Of a stretch of 64,000 bases of DNA, positions 1 through 10,645 are shown piece after piece; the first letter of the stretch is position 1; each line of letters opens with the position of its first letter. Under the pieces are notes generated by a model, which saw only the letters and a list, made by a program, of their open reading frames with translations, was not told where the DNA came from and ran no database searches. The position numbers and the translations under genes are program-made. Source of the DNA: Phialocephala subalpina (Eukaryota; Ascomycota; Leotiomycetes; Helotiales; Mollisiaceae); the NCBI GenBank assembly GCA_900073065.1, contig FJOG01000074.1:65867-129866 (forward strand). The letters are read 5' to 3'.

Positions 1-82
1 AAGTGAACAGACCTTCTTTGCTCTGCTCGAGTAGCGGCATTGGTGGTGAGTCTCCCCCCCTGAAACGAGAACTACTTACCAA

Positions 83-1290
83 ATGAACCAGGCTGCTTCT
101 GCGATGACCGCTATTCTAATCACCTCCTTTTCAATTGCGCGACGTTATTTCTATGAGACCTTCTTAAATATCCATCGGGTTCTGGCAGTGACTGTCGTGA
201 TCGCCATTTGGATCCATGTTCCGGGGAAGCTGCTCAGTATACCAACGATATATCTCCTTGTTACATGTTGCGTATGGGCATCTTTGCACCTTCTCCGGAC
301 TTGTCAAATCCTCTATCGGAACTTCCGCAATTGGGAATACTTATGCAAAGTCTCCATTGAATCCCTACCGGATGCTTATCAGGTCCATGCCAAGATCTCG
401 AGGCCCTGGAAGTACCGAGCGGGTCAATACGTATACCTCTGCGTCTTAAGAGCGAGCTACAGCGCTTTCTTTCAATCGCACCCGTACATAGTCGCGTGGT
501 AGTACCCGTATGATAAAGATTAGGACGTTGTCGTCTTCATCATTCAACGGCAGACGGGATTCACGCAAAGTTCTTCCCAGTGGCACTAGCTCATCCCAAC
601 CTATCGAATTGAGAGCTATCGTTGAGGGACCTTACAGCAAAAAGATATATCTCGATGAGTACGGAATAGTCTTGTTATTCGCGACGGGTATTGGCATAGC
701 TGGCCAGTTACTTTACGTAAAGCAGCTTCTTGGAAATTTTTATAATTACGATGCAAAGGTAAGGAGGATCGCATTATTCTGGCAAGTGGATTCTGAAGGT
801 AGGCTTCGGTTGATTCCGGGAGAACCCTTGCTGACCACTACCCTGAAGAACACTTAAAATGGGTCGGACAATGGATGACTGACCTACTCGAGCAAGACTC
901 TGAATATGTAAGTTTGATTAAGGCGACCCGTTAGAGCATCCTTGATCCATATTTCTAATAGGTTCTTAATATACGCCTCTTTATTACCGGGAATTACATT
1001 ACTAAAGGCGCGGAACACGGTATAGTCGGTCGAGTCGGCAAATATGACCGTATTATAGTGAATTACCGAGGCCTCGACGTTAAGAATCTAATTAGATTTG
1101 AAATTGAAGGGAGAAAAGGTCGAAGTGTGATCTCGTGTAAATCTAGCTATAAAGAGATGCCGTACTTATTGATTGACGACTTAATATAAGTATGTGTGAA
1201 CAGTCATGTAAGAGAACAAGTCCGAGAGGTCGTAAAGCAGATATTAGACAAAGATATTCACTTGAAGGAGTTGCCGTTCTACCCATTGTA
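83..1290 (+). pseudogene. Ferric-chelate reductase (FRE/NOX-type) pseudogene
   Basis: This is the C-terminal half of a fungal ferric reductase: membrane-bound, passing electrons from NADPH through FAD and haem to extracellular ferric iron. The first part has helix IHRVLAVTVVIAIWIHV, with the paired-His spacing of the haem-binding core, then the FAD motif RAGQYVYL and SHPYIVAW. The second part has the NADPH-binding segment VEGPYSKKIYLDEYG with LLFATGIGIAGQ. A third exon follows after about 960. Two probable introns are visible, near 797-846 and 908-961. It is broken: in-frame TAG codons sit soon after the HPYIVAW motif, a frameshift lies near 570, and another stop lies near 1190. The N-terminal helices are outside the window or lost. 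The family assignment is firm. The exact 3' end is uncertain because the C-terminus decays into stop codons. Confidence 0.8.
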
Positions 1291-1764
1291 ATTCCAGCAG
1301 GCTATATGGGGTGATTAGAACTCGATAGGATTACGTGACATAGAATAAATTTGCCTACCTACTTGTTTATAGTGAAAATCTAGAATGTTTCATATATTAA
1401 CTTGGACTTGACGTTGGCGTCTGGATTGCTTTATGTTTGCCTAAGGCAACTAGCCATTTGCCGGTAAGGACTTCCGACACCGAACCGACAATGACCCTTC
1501 ATCTTCGTCCCACTACCCTCCTCTTTGAAACAGAGCACATATCGGCAGCAGTGAGATTATGCCTAAAGCTGAGATGGTCGTCGATCGAGGTTTCGGATGG
1601 TAACTTTGGCCGCTCGGTAGACTGATCATATATCGTCTCCTCTACTCGACTGACAGATTGCAGCAAGACGAAACGGAGCTTTGGCGTGCGAGGAAGTAAC
1701 TGCGACCCAGCTCTCGGTCTGCGAGAACTAATAAAGATTTCTCAATGGGCATACAAGCTAATGC
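1291..1764. other. No recognisable gene
   Basis: This AT-leaning spacer lies between the ferric reductase remnant and the 126-base repeat. A short open frame at 1437-1625 matches no family I know and is probably chance. I see nothing else in the stretch. Confidence 0.5.
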
Positions 1765-2080
1765 GAGCTCACATACTAGCATAAGAGTCATAAATAGCAC
1801 GAGAATCCAGGCTAGCACGAGAATCAAGGCTGGTAGAAGCATACGGGCTGGTGGGGGCACATAGGCTCGTGCGAGACTTTGAGCTCCTACGAGCTCACAT
1901 GCTAGCACGAGAGTCATGGGTAGCACGAGAATCCAGGCTGGCACGAGAATCAAGGCTGGTAGAAGCATACGGGCTGGTGGGGGCATATAAGCTCGTGCGA
2001 GACTTTGAGCTCCTACGAGCTCACATACTAGCACGAGAATCATAGGTAGCACGAGAATCAGTGCTAGTACGATTTTGTAT
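1765..2080. repeat. 126-base tandem repeat, about 2.5 copies
   Basis: The block beginning gagctcacat recurs at 1765, 1891 and 2017, a constant period of 126 bases. Within each unit the 11-mer gcacgagaatc is itself repeated two or three times, so there is a repeat within a repeat. The period is a multiple of three, and both strands stay open across most of it. The minus-strand reading is a hydrophobic 42-residue repeat rich in Leu, Val and Ala. The copies differ by only a few transitions. No coding function is shown. Confidence 0.85.
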
Positions 2081-2085
2081 TCCAA

Positions 2086-2735
2086 TTACAAAATGAGTAA
2101 ATCATCTCTTTGTGATCATTCTTTTTTTCGGCTCGAGTATTACAAGTTAGGGCTCATTTTTTGCGATAGATCCCACTCTAGAAGCGATCAGTAATTTATT
2201 GATCTCGACTTCTTCTCTTAGTATCAGTACTACAGTGTATACTTAGAGGAATGCCGGATTTAATTGTAAAAGCTGTGGAGATTATAAACGAGTTCTACAC
2301 CGAGAATCCACTCCGAAACGACAATTTTTACGAGCAATCACCGGCTTTATTTGGGAATGAAAAGGATCTAGATGGGACGAGGAGAAGGGGGGACGTGGGA
2401 AGCAATGGGGAGACACTAAGACAAGAGGATCGGTACAATCGCAACGCTCGCAGAATAGTCATAGTTAATAAGATGGCGATGTGGAGAATAAGCACTCTTA
2501 TTATATCTTGTCTGGGATATGTAGTGTAGAGGTATAGAACCTCCTTTCTGTACGGATTCGCCATCGTTGCTCTCTAGTAGGAGATAAGCTCACAAGCCAA
2601 CGAATCATCGAGGATTAGATTATCATTGTCGCACAGGCGGTTTTTGAAAAGATAACCTGACCCCGGCCTAGAGAGTATCACATTCGACGCGTTTACTTTA
2701 ACTTGTCCTCTTTTATCCGCGTCTCTAGTAACCAC
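2086..2735. other. No recognisable gene
   Basis: Short overlapping open frames occur on both strands at 2251-2564, but none resembles a known family. The stretch is moderately AT-rich and probably degenerate intergenic DNA. Confidence 0.45.
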
Positions 2736-3926
2736 TCATTTATTTATTCTCTTCCTATACACATCGATCTTTTTACTATCTTTGACTCTTTGATTGTATG
2801 CGTTCCGATCCCGTATCATAGTGCTTTTGGCTGACCGATTGTGAAGCGTCACGCCTCTATCTTCGAGATATTCATCTGCAATCTTAGTGGCTATTGCGCG
2901 AAAGGTGACGAGTTGCATCTGCGAGGCCCATTGTGACTCCAGCTCTGGCTCCAATTCTGGTGGCTCGTTCGACTTTTGCTCTGTTTCGGCTGGGCGAGCC
3001 GGTATTGGCTCTCGTTTCGGCAGTGGAGAGGGAATATTACTTTGAGTTCTTGGTGCAAAAAGCGACAAATACAGTCCAAAAGAAGCCTCGGATGATAGTG
3101 GCTTAGGCTTAATGAGCTTACTGATCTCTTTGTCCAAGTCTCCGAAGGAGTTGGCATTATATTCGTCTTCCACTTTGAAGTCCGGCTCGATGTAGTCTTC
3201 GCTGCTCTCATTAGCTCTCTCATCTGGGGGGCTAGGATTACCGTCGACGTCGTCGTCTTCAATTCTCTTCGAGTCCGACTATATTAGATTGCAAGCGTCA
3301 TCGTAAGAGAGAGCGCGGCCACCGTTGATATCACTCTTAGCATCGGCACTTATTACTGGTTCGAGGGACGAGAGTTTGTTTAGAGCCTCGGGAAAAGGAG
3401 CTAAACGCGCCAATTGCGCCTGTCTCTCAGCTTCTTCTTGCTTCCTCTTAGTAGCGATGGCGTCCCTCTCCGCTTTCTCCGCCTGAACTTCTTCGGCGGC
3501 CTTCTCCTTTATAGCCATCTTGTTTAGCTCGTCGGAAACACCGAGAGAGTAGCTATTTTTGCTCTCGATACTTTTGTAAGGCCGAGCCCATTCAATAATC
3601 AAGTTATATACTATCTCGAACGATATGGCAGTAGCGACCGTATTCTCCGCAATACTATAAAAAGTCAATTCCAAAGACGAGTAGTTGGTAATTGAATAGA
3701 ACTTGCAGTCGAAAAAGCGTTTTATGGCGTGGCAAAGAGTGTCGACATAGCTCTGATAGTTCACAGGTTTTGACTTATCGCCGTCCACGCGTTGAATTGA
3801 TATAGCACTTTGTCCAGCGTATCGCCTCTGAGCCGAAGGTGGTTCATGAGCAAGGACCTCTGATGGCCTCCAAACGTGCTTTCGAATCCCGAGATTCAAA
3901 ATGTGGTCTTGGTGGATTTTAAGCGG
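2736..3926 (-). pseudogene. DUF2786/DUF7168-like protein, N-terminally truncated, one internal stop
   Basis: Two open stretches, 3279-3899 and 2736-3173, lie in the same frame and read as one protein once a single TAG at 3279-3281 is allowed for. The N-terminal part contains YVDTLCHAIKRFFDCKFYS and AENTVATAISFEIVYNLII, followed by a Lys/Glu/Ala-rich coiled coil. This pattern resembles the fungal DUF7168 domain that accompanies DUF2786. The tail is acidic and Pro-rich and ends in a basic segment (DRNAYNQRVKDSKKIDVYR). Upstream the frame is open only to 3926, where a TGA blocks it. There is no ATG before the conserved region, so the usual N-terminal domain is missing. One stop with no indel looks like a recent C-to-T type loss. 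The function of the family is unknown to me. Confidence 0.5.
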
Positions 3927-4229
3927 TCAGGGATCTTGAAGCAGGTGCAAGTACGACAAAAGATGTCATTGAACCGAAAGCTGAAGAACTTCATCCCAAC
4001 AAAGGAACATCCTACGATGATGCTTCTTGCGGGGATTTTGTTGGTTTACTTAGCTGCGAATGGGTTGCATGACCGTAGCTATTATGATAAGTTCAATGAA
4101 TGAATCACAAGGGATTCTGGTCTTCAGCCTTAAACTTAGGTACATGCTCAAATTCCGACTACTATGCAGTTTAAGACCACAACTCTGTGCGTAACCTTTG
4201 CATCCATGAGTACTCATTGAAGAAAGGAT

Positions 4230-5036
4230 CTAGAATTTGTAAACCCAGAAAGACCAATCATCCTCCCATCGCCCGCACGCAAACATCGCATTGGCAAACT
4301 CCCAGTAGCTAGGATACCAACCTGAGGCCTCCCAGTCGATTATTATCAGCGAATATCCATCTCCAACGTCCCTGACTAGGATGTTTTTTCGTTGAAAGTC
4401 GCAGTGTGTGAAGACAGGTTGATGATCTTTGAGGACGATAGGGAAGGCACTACGGTAGAACTCTGCTTTCTGAGCTGGCAAATTGTTGTAAAGGTATTTT
4501 TGGATCATGGCATCGTTGAGTTCGTCTTCGGTTTCGAAGGGGCCTCCAATTAAACCGGACCTAATCTCGTTGCCTGTCCAAAACACTGGATCCTCAAGAC
4601 CACGCTTTCCTAAACTTCCAAAGTATCCTGAAGACGGGATGCTCCGCAGCTGATCGCAAATATGCCTCAACTGTGTACAGATTTTCTCTTTCTGGGCGGT
4701 ACTTAAAGAACGCCAGCGGGAATCGAGTGTGTCTGCCACAATGTTCTCCATCACGATATAATTGGCACCAGTCTGGCTGCTGGAATAGATCGCGTAGACT
4801 CGGGGAACTCGGATTTTCGTAGATTGACTGACGAAAAGCATATTCTCGCATTCAATAAGAGTTACACAGGAGCCATACTTGACGACGAAGTGGCAGCCGA
4901 CTCGAACAATTTTGCGACCACTGGATTCGGAGAGCATGTCTTGTGAATTCTCGATGGCTTCTGTTGTTGGGAGAGCACTCGGGAGAATCTCGGAGGCTGC
5001 AAAGTAAGGCAATTGAATGCTTGCCATCGAAGACAT
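4230..5036 (-). CDS. Aminoglycoside phosphotransferase (APH)-like kinase, C-terminus frameshifted
   Basis: This is a 268-residue member of the fungal APH/choline-kinase-like family, probably a small-molecule kinase of unknown substrate. The catalytic loop HCDFQRKNIL (HxDxxxxN) is near residue 211 and the Mg-binding motif IIIDWE follows 20 residues later. An N-lobe beta strand carries VVKYGS, whose Lys is the likely ATP-binding residue. The start is the ATG at 5034-5036. The frame ends at TAG 4230-4232, just after WSFWVYKF. In a neighbouring frame the expected family ending (DPFFNEYSWMQRLRTELWS) continues to a TAA at 4171-4173. A one- or two-base indel near 4230 has therefore removed about 20 residues. 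The catalytic core is complete, so activity cannot be ruled out. A sequencing error is the main alternative. Confidence 0.75.
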   Translation of the reverse strand: MSSMASIQLPYFAASEILPSALPTTEAIENSQDMLSESSGRKIVRVGCHFVVKYGSCVTLIECENMLFVSQSTKIRVPRVYAIYSSSQTGANYIVMENIVADTLDSRWRSLSTAQKEKICTQLRHICDQLRSIPSSGYFGSLGKRGLEDPVFWTGNEIRSGLIGGPFETEDELNDAMIQKYLYNNLPAQKAEFYRSAFPIVLKDHQPVFTHCDFQRKNILVRDVGDGYSLIIIDWEASGWYPSYWEFANAMFACGRWEDDWSFWVYKF

Positions 5037-6066
5037 TTATAGGAAGATAGCAGGTCTCCCTTCACAGCAAGGCCGACCGTGTCTCGCAGAGGTTGCCCTA
5101 TTGTACCTACACCCCTAGCCAGGCAGTGTAGTATGGCGTTCCCCCCTTACTAACCAATACGCCGCTTCATCTTCACCTGCTGTCTCTCTGTGTGCATGTA
5201 GTACCGGCTTCCTGTGTAACCAGGACCTAGCTGCCTGTGGACTCAGTCGTCAAGTCGGCAGCAGCTGGTGCCGCAGTCATACTCTAAGATTCGAAAACAC
5301 GCCGAATCTGGCCACTGGTCGATCTTGACCGGGATCGCGTAAGCGTTATAATAGTCGTGTTCGTGATGCTTGAGTTAATCATCGTGATTCGAACGGTCCT
5401 CGTAAAGTGGTCGGTATCGCGTTGAGCCACTAGTCATCCCAACCCTACTCTTCATGCCCAAACGTACTCAAGAGTCTCCCATCACGCTCGCCCTACTAAT
5501 CCTACCCAGGGATCGTGCTCTTGTTGCTCCCTCCCCCAACAAGCACCAGCCTCCCACGGCTCTCGAGCTCCTACCGTATGACCACATACATCCAACCGCT
5601 CCCTTCCCTTCAACCTTCCCTTAACAAGTGCCCGAGTCTATCCCTTAACAAATGCCCAGTACTACCCCTTCACAAATGACGGGCAGGCTGCCTTGCAATA
5701 CCTCCAGATCGCAGATCTGTACTCGTAAGCTTAGCGTGAAAACTCTGCATCCGCACCAGAGGTGTCCTCTCGACGAAGTAGGCCATGATTCCACTGACCT
5801 CTAGTCGCTCACGACTAGTCGGGGTCTCACTCTCGACACGAGTACTCGTCGTCAGATGGTTCTCATACCCATCTTGGTGGTGGTCCTCTGTTCTGATGAG
5901 GCCACGTCGCCATCGCAAAGTAGGGTGGCAAGCCCTACAACACCACAACCACGCTTCACCAGCTCCACCGTAGGCAGAGTTGTGTGACGAGAGAGCCTTG
6001 CCTAGGACTTTTCTCTCTAGAGACTTTGTTTTACCTCAGGTATCTTCCTCTCTGAGGGTGCGCCTC
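5037..6066. other. Intergenic, no supported gene
   Basis: This is the spacer between the APH-like gene and the membrane-protein gene, both on the minus strand. Overlapping open frames at 5670-5973 on both strands have no recognisable motif. A 24-base repeat (listed separately) lies inside. C-rich and CT-rich runs around 5480-5620 are compatible with promoter DNA, but nothing specific is visible. Confidence 0.4.
5617..5688. repeat. 24-base tandem repeat, three degenerate copies
   Basis: Units beginning tcccttaacaa start at 5617 and 5641, and a more diverged copy (ccccttcacaa) starts at 5665. The period is 24 bases. The array is short and non-coding as far as I can see. Confidence 0.65.
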
Positions 6067-7866
6067 TTATACGTAGACCCTCTGCTGCTCTATGCGTTGC
6101 CGATCATCTGAGGAACCATCAATAGTGTAATTTATTTGCCCTAATTGCGAAGTCGCAATTCCCTTTCCGTCGATATCATCCGCCTTATTAACCACAGATA
6201 TATTGAGTTTGACGGGTTTCTCCAGATCACCTGAAAATGCTGCACCCGAGAGCAAGTTGAGACTGTCTTTGTCGATACCAGACATTATCGCTACCACTCC
6301 AAAACCATTGCCAATGGGTGTGTGGTACAAAAGCGCAGAAAATAAAAACATCAACAATGTAAGGACTGGTTGGACGGCGAGAAGAACATACAATAACCAG
6401 GTGGCATCGAGGGTGGTAGTAGTAGATTCGATGTACTCGTCCCTGGGTGGGTAATTCAGTTCAGAATCAAACTCGCCCTCCTCTTTTATGCCCGACAGCA
6501 TGAATAGCCAGCGTGCCCAATACGAAGTCGCTACGCTTGTTGCGAAGGCGGGAAGAAGCCATGGAGATTTCTTTCGGTCAGCCGAGTAAGACTCAATCGA
6601 ATGAGCGAGGACTGGCAATGTGTCAAGTGGGAATGGGATTTCCTGAAAACTTGCTATTGCCGTCTGGTTGGTCGGGATGCCACTGCAAAAGCCGTTCAGG
6701 AGCACAACTGCTGTGCGGTTGATTTGCCAGGTCCCTGCACACCTTTCACGACGCATGTTAAACATGCGAGCCTTGGATTGGAAGGATATAAACTTGGGGT
6801 CTGCTGGGTTTGAGATGTAGTCATCCCAGAATATATCATTCCAAAAGTAATGTCCCACAAGCACAAAGTGGCCATCCTGTACAGTCGGTTTACCGGGAAG
6901 CCACCCAAGAGCCCACGCATTGAATTCAAAGAAAGTAGCAAACTTTTGGCCCCCTGCATTCGCAGCTTTGAGGGTATTGTTGAAGAAAGGATCGCTCTTA
7001 TTCCTAAGCGTTTCGACTGAAGAATTATACCGGGCTACACTCGCATTGACTGTTGCGGATACTTTCCAGAAATCGCTTCCCGCTAGGCTTTGTTGAATCG
7101 AGGACACATAGCCGGGTAAAGGCATATCAAGTATAGCAGCGGATGAGTTGTCTAGTAGCAAAGTGTTGGAGCCATATGCTGTTGGAATAATGGGTGGTGG
7201 GATCGAATCGTTGGCAGAGGCAGCCATGAAAGGCACGTTTGCGTTGATGCTGAAGTAAACCGAGTTATTCATAGCATTATAATCGCCCAGAGGTGGTGCT
7301 GCCAGACCATATCTACCAGAGAATGGATTGGCGATGACATTGCTACTTGTCCCACCTGTAAATCTTTTGTATCCAACACTCAATACCAGTGGTAGAAGCA
7401 GGAAAAAGAAAATCGAAAGTCGCCAGATAACTCCAGTATGAGGGGCTGATAGTGTATTTCTCAAGATAGCGTCATAATTCTGCAGTGTTGAGTGACCCCA
7501 TCGCGCTTCAATCAATAGGAGCAGTGTAGGTGTTAGCTTTTTCAGGGCAAGATTCATTATGCCCAGCAAAAAGCCAATGACGATAATCTGGTTGTCAAAT
7601 CCGAGTTGCCATGCCAGTGACAATCGTGGGGTGACCATAGAAATGGCAATAGCAAGGCATGCGAAAGAGCCAAACACAACGCAGAAATCGATTGTCTGAA
7701 AGGTAGATTTGCGAGTTGGTCTTCCAAGACATATTGGATCGTCTAGTCGAGAAGCCGTTGAGGCTAGAGTGGGAGTGTCGTCCTGGGATGATAATTTAAT
7801 GAAAGGCGGTTGATTTTTGGTTCCTACAGCCGTAGATCTCGTTTGCAGTCCTCGTAGGAAAGCCAT
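6067..7866 (-). CDS. Intact four-TM hypothetical glycoprotein
   Basis: This is a single uninterrupted frame of 599 residues. The frame is open a little further upstream but has no earlier ATG, and a TGA blocks it at 7993-7995, so the ATG at 7864-7866 is chosen. Hydrophobic segments lie at about residues 60-79, 93-110, 150-167 and 490-509. The roughly 320-residue region between the third and fourth is rich in N-glycosylation sequons (NNS, NDS, NSS, NAS, NKS, NNT, NRT, NQT), which suggests a large extracellular or lumenal loop with a cytosolic C-terminal tail. This architecture is common among uncharacterised Pezizomycotina membrane proteins, and I do not recognise a named domain. No stops or frameshifts are present, so it is probably a functional gene. 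Confidence 0.75.
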   Translation of the reverse strand: MAFLRGLQTRSTAVGTKNQPPFIKLSSQDDTPTLASTASRLDDPICLGRPTRKSTFQTIDFCVVFGSFACLAIAISMVTPRLSLAWQLGFDNQIIVIGFLLGIMNLALKKLTPTLLLLIEARWGHSTLQNYDAILRNTLSAPHTGVIWRLSIFFFLLLPLVLSVGYKRFTGGTSSNVIANPFSGRYGLAAPPLGDYNAMNNSVYFSINANVPFMAASANDSIPPPIIPTAYGSNTLLLDNSSAAILDMPLPGYVSSIQQSLAGSDFWKVSATVNASVARYNSSVETLRNKSDPFFNNTLKAANAGGQKFATFFEFNAWALGWLPGKPTVQDGHFVLVGHYFWNDIFWDDYISNPADPKFISFQSKARMFNMRRERCAGTWQINRTAVVLLNGFCSGIPTNQTAIASFQEIPFPLDTLPVLAHSIESYSADRKKSPWLLPAFATSVATSYWARWLFMLSGIKEEGEFDSELNYPPRDEYIESTTTTLDATWLLYVLLAVQPVLTLLMFLFSALLYHTPIGNGFGVVAIMSGIDKDSLNLLSGAAFSGDLEKPVKLNISVVNKADDIDGKGIATSQLGQINYTIDGSSDDRQRIEQQRVYV

Positions 7867-9499
7867 TGTGTCGAAAGTTTGGACACCAAGACAGATTCTG
7901 AACAAAGAAATCGCGGGGAAAACCTCTACTGGGCATTGTGGAAGATTTATAGGTGCCGATCTCGAAGGGAGCCTCGCGCTGCTCTCCTCCAATCAGAGAC
8001 AACCCCTCGAAAGGTGCAGAGAGCCCTGTTGTCGCAAGGGCGAAGAAGACATGGTGCGGCGTAGAACTTACTGTACGCGCAGGCTGTGGGAAGCAGGCGC
8101 ATGTTTCAATGCGACAAGGCCACCAGATAAGGCCATCAACAAAAAAACAGCAAAATTTTAAATCTTCAAGATCTCCTCATTATCTACCTAACCTATGCAG
8201 TTTTCAAGTACCCAGATGTTATCAACTTCTCCCAATATAAACTTTCTATTGATCAGCACTAATAATATCTTGTTAAAAAGTGATGAAAGTAGTATTCATA
8301 CCAGGTAGAAGTTTTAAAACCGGTGCTGTTTCAGCATCTTGCCAAAAGCAGGCAAGCGTATCACTGATTTTCAGGCTGCGAAGACCTCCGGGACAGGTGT
8401 TTTATAATAGAAGATGTGCCTATCGAAACATCGTCATCAACTTCAATGAAGAGATATAAATTCAGGGGCTCTGTGATTTGAGCATCAACAAAATAGAATT
8501 ATACCCTTGCATTGTGCAATGTCGAGATCGTCTTGCCCGTATCGCAATTGTCCGTCATGCTGTAAAGGAGATGTGTCATGGGGCAGTCTTATGCGGTAGG
8601 TTGTAGAGATCGACAAAGAGCGGTACTCCGTACGCGCTGCAACACGATTGGGGGAGTGGCGCGTGGGAGGCACAGCGGCCCTACATCCTGTGGAGGCAGC
8701 CCATGGTTACGTCATAATTGCGTCATGACTGCATCCTAGGCCTTCTTCGAGCACAACGGGCAGTTCGAAATCTTCCATCGTCCATCTTCTCCATTCCTTA
8801 CCCCATCGAGAAGCGTCTGATTGCTTGATCGATGACCACACCACTAGAGATCATCCATCTTTCCTAGTCACCCTCCAGATTCTTCTTCCTTATACGTACA
8901 CTCAGGGAACATACACGGACGCTGATCCCCCGCTCTATGATATGATATTCGGTGCGTTCTGCCGAATCACCACCAGCGCTGAGGACGTCCCAATTGCCAT
9001 CCCTACACATCTGCCCACTCCTCTGCACGCTGCCAACGTCCCGGGAGCCACGGGACGGATTGCCATGGACATCTCGATCCTCTCAGTACTCCGTTCACCT
9101 CATTGCGAACGATCTCCAGCTGCCCCAAAGATTTTTGATCTCCCAATCGTATCTGCATGCTCAAAGCCAAACGTTCTCTAGTCTGCCATCCGACCTTTTT
9201 TCAATGAACGCCCGCAGCACTTAACAGGACCGTACGCTGCACACATTGATGCTCCTTCCCACGATATTTGTCCCAAAAATCCTCGCGAGTCAGTTATTTT
9301 TGGGATAAAAAAAAGCAGAGAAGTCCTAATGCTCTCAGATTCGTTTTCGAGATATTTAATTACAATAGACTTTCAGTATCTTCTTCGGCAGAGTGGCAAC
9401 CCTCCACAGGGGAACCTTAGTCCTTCCCTAGAAGACCATGAGACCATCAATCTTCGAAACGCTTGAAGCCCTGGACGATCTCCGGACGCAACCTACCAT
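7867..9499. other. Intergenic, no supported gene
   Basis: The region covers the likely promoter of the four-TM gene and about 1.5 kb of further DNA. A plus-strand frame at 8825-9181 is open but has no familiar motif, and overlapping frames in other phases are equally long. The only clear structure is the inverted repeat at 9271-9305. Confidence 0.4.
9271..9305. repeat. Perfect 10-base inverted repeat
   Basis: The arms tcccaaaaat (9271-9280) and atttttggga (9296-9305) are perfect reverse complements with a 15-base spacer. It could be a hairpin, a regulator site or the tip of a small transposon. Its position 200 bases upstream of the SAM fragment does not decide between these. Confidence 0.6.
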
Positions 9500-9877
9500 A
9501 TGACTGAATTGGGGAACATATTTGCGAAGCTTGGTGTCTCTCAGCATCTCTACGACTTCCTCGAGCAAGGTTTTGATACTTGGGAAACAATACTCGATAT
9601 CACAGAGTCGGACTTCGATGCCCTTGGGGTTAAACTTGGCCATCGCAAAATGCTTCAACGGAAGATTGCCACGTCCAAGGGCTTGTCCTGGGACAGAGCT
9701 CTAGCATCTCCTCGAAATATGCCAGGCGATGACAGGCAGCTGGACAAGCAAAGAGGGGTGGACTCGAAGGTTGAGAATAAAGATGGAAGTGATACATCCC
9801 AAGGGGCGAAGCGAAAATACAGACGGCATGCGAAGCCAGACGAAAATACTTGGTCAAGAGCCAATATCGGGTTGTGA
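9500..9877 (+). pseudogene. SAM-domain N-terminal fragment of a SAM-HMG box protein
   Basis: The frame opens at an ATG and encodes a sterile-alpha-motif domain over about residues 1-65: FDTWETILDITESDFDALG followed by LGHRKMLQRKI. A linker ends in KRKYRRHAKPDEN. In fungal SAM-HMG box proteins this basic KRKYRRHPKPDEN stretch is the start of the HMG box, followed by APxRPPSAYV. Here the sequence diverges immediately (TWSRANIGL) and stops. The fragment is therefore cut at the entrance of the DNA-binding domain. It may still be transcribed as a 125-residue SAM-only protein, but a duplicated and truncated gene piece is more likely. Confidence 0.65.
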
Positions 9878-10100
9878 GCCCACCCGTGGTGAGGCATGAG
9901 GTGACCCAGGAGTTGGAGATAGACGACAATCCGTAGCGAGAGGCAAGGGGAGAAGCGATGATCCTGTGATCTTATGACGAGGCTAAAGGGATCGTGCAGT
10001 TGAAAATGATCTTGCAGTGAACGAGTAGAGCGGGTCTGCCCTTTCAATGCGAAATTACTTGTATAACAACTCCGACCTCCTCATCTTTCGAACAGTCGAG

Positions 10101-10283
10101 TCGAAGCCGCCAACGAATACAACCCTTTCACCGAACTATGGCTCTCTCGCCTGCTCCATCTCCGCTCCATTCTCACGCGGAAGCGTCTCAATTAATTCAC
10201 CCAGTAACCTTGATCCACCAGTCGTTGACATCGGCTACCTTAATGATGAACGAGACATCGAGCTCCTAACCATTGCCTTCTAG
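10101..10283 (+). pseudogene. GMC oxidoreductase C-terminal domain, first piece
   Basis: The reading contains NYGSLACSISAPFSRGSV, then INSPSNLDPPVVDIGYL and the acidic DIELLTIAF. This is the start of the C-terminal substrate-binding domain of glucose-methanol-choline flavoprotein oxidoreductases. The frame stops at a TAG right after TIAF. The next residues of the family (KRxRxAW) are found on the opposite strand in the neighbouring feature, so the gene is interrupted here by an inversion. The N-terminal FAD domain is absent. Confidence 0.7.
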
Positions 10284-10289
10284 CGCTTC

Positions 10290-10645
10290 TCAATCATTTG
10301 CTGTAGAGTCGATACCTTGCCCCCAGTCTCCCTTTATCCAATCTGCAACCCTTTCCGCAAGTCCGAATACAGCCGCAGCTTGATGCCCAGGTAACATGAA
10401 TGGGAACGCACTGGCGTCAACAACTCTCAAACCTTGTACGCCGATGACCCTTCCTCTTGAATCGACAACCGCAGTCGTATCATTGACCATGCCCATCTTG
10501 CACGTCGCGGTAGCTTCCCAGATAGGCATCACGTTTTGTATAACGTGATTTCTTCGTCGGAAGAGTCGGGGACACGGTCATAACCTGGCCAATATTCTTT
10601 GCCAATGAGAGCAGGTTTCATCTCGGGTCGTGTCCAGGCTTGCCG
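10290..10645 (-). pseudogene. GMC oxidoreductase C-terminal domain, inverted second piece
   Basis: Read on the minus strand, this continues the plus-strand piece almost without a gap: AWTRPEMKPALIGKEYWPG, then PIWEATATCKMG, VVDSRGRVIGVQGLRVVDAS, PGHQAAAVFGLAERVADWI and a TGA stop at 10290-10292. These are the hallmark C-terminal GMC motifs, including the CKMG and VVDAS segments near the flavin. A missing A in the run near 10533 shifts the frame just before VMPIW. The inverted segment is about 350 bases. Together the two halves are a dead fragment. Confidence 0.7.

Noticed and set aside
3876..4103. Plus-strand ORF with a hydrophobic MMLLAGILLVYLAANG segment
   Set aside because: It overlaps the start of the minus-strand DUF-like reading, matches no family, and its hydrophobicity can arise by chance.
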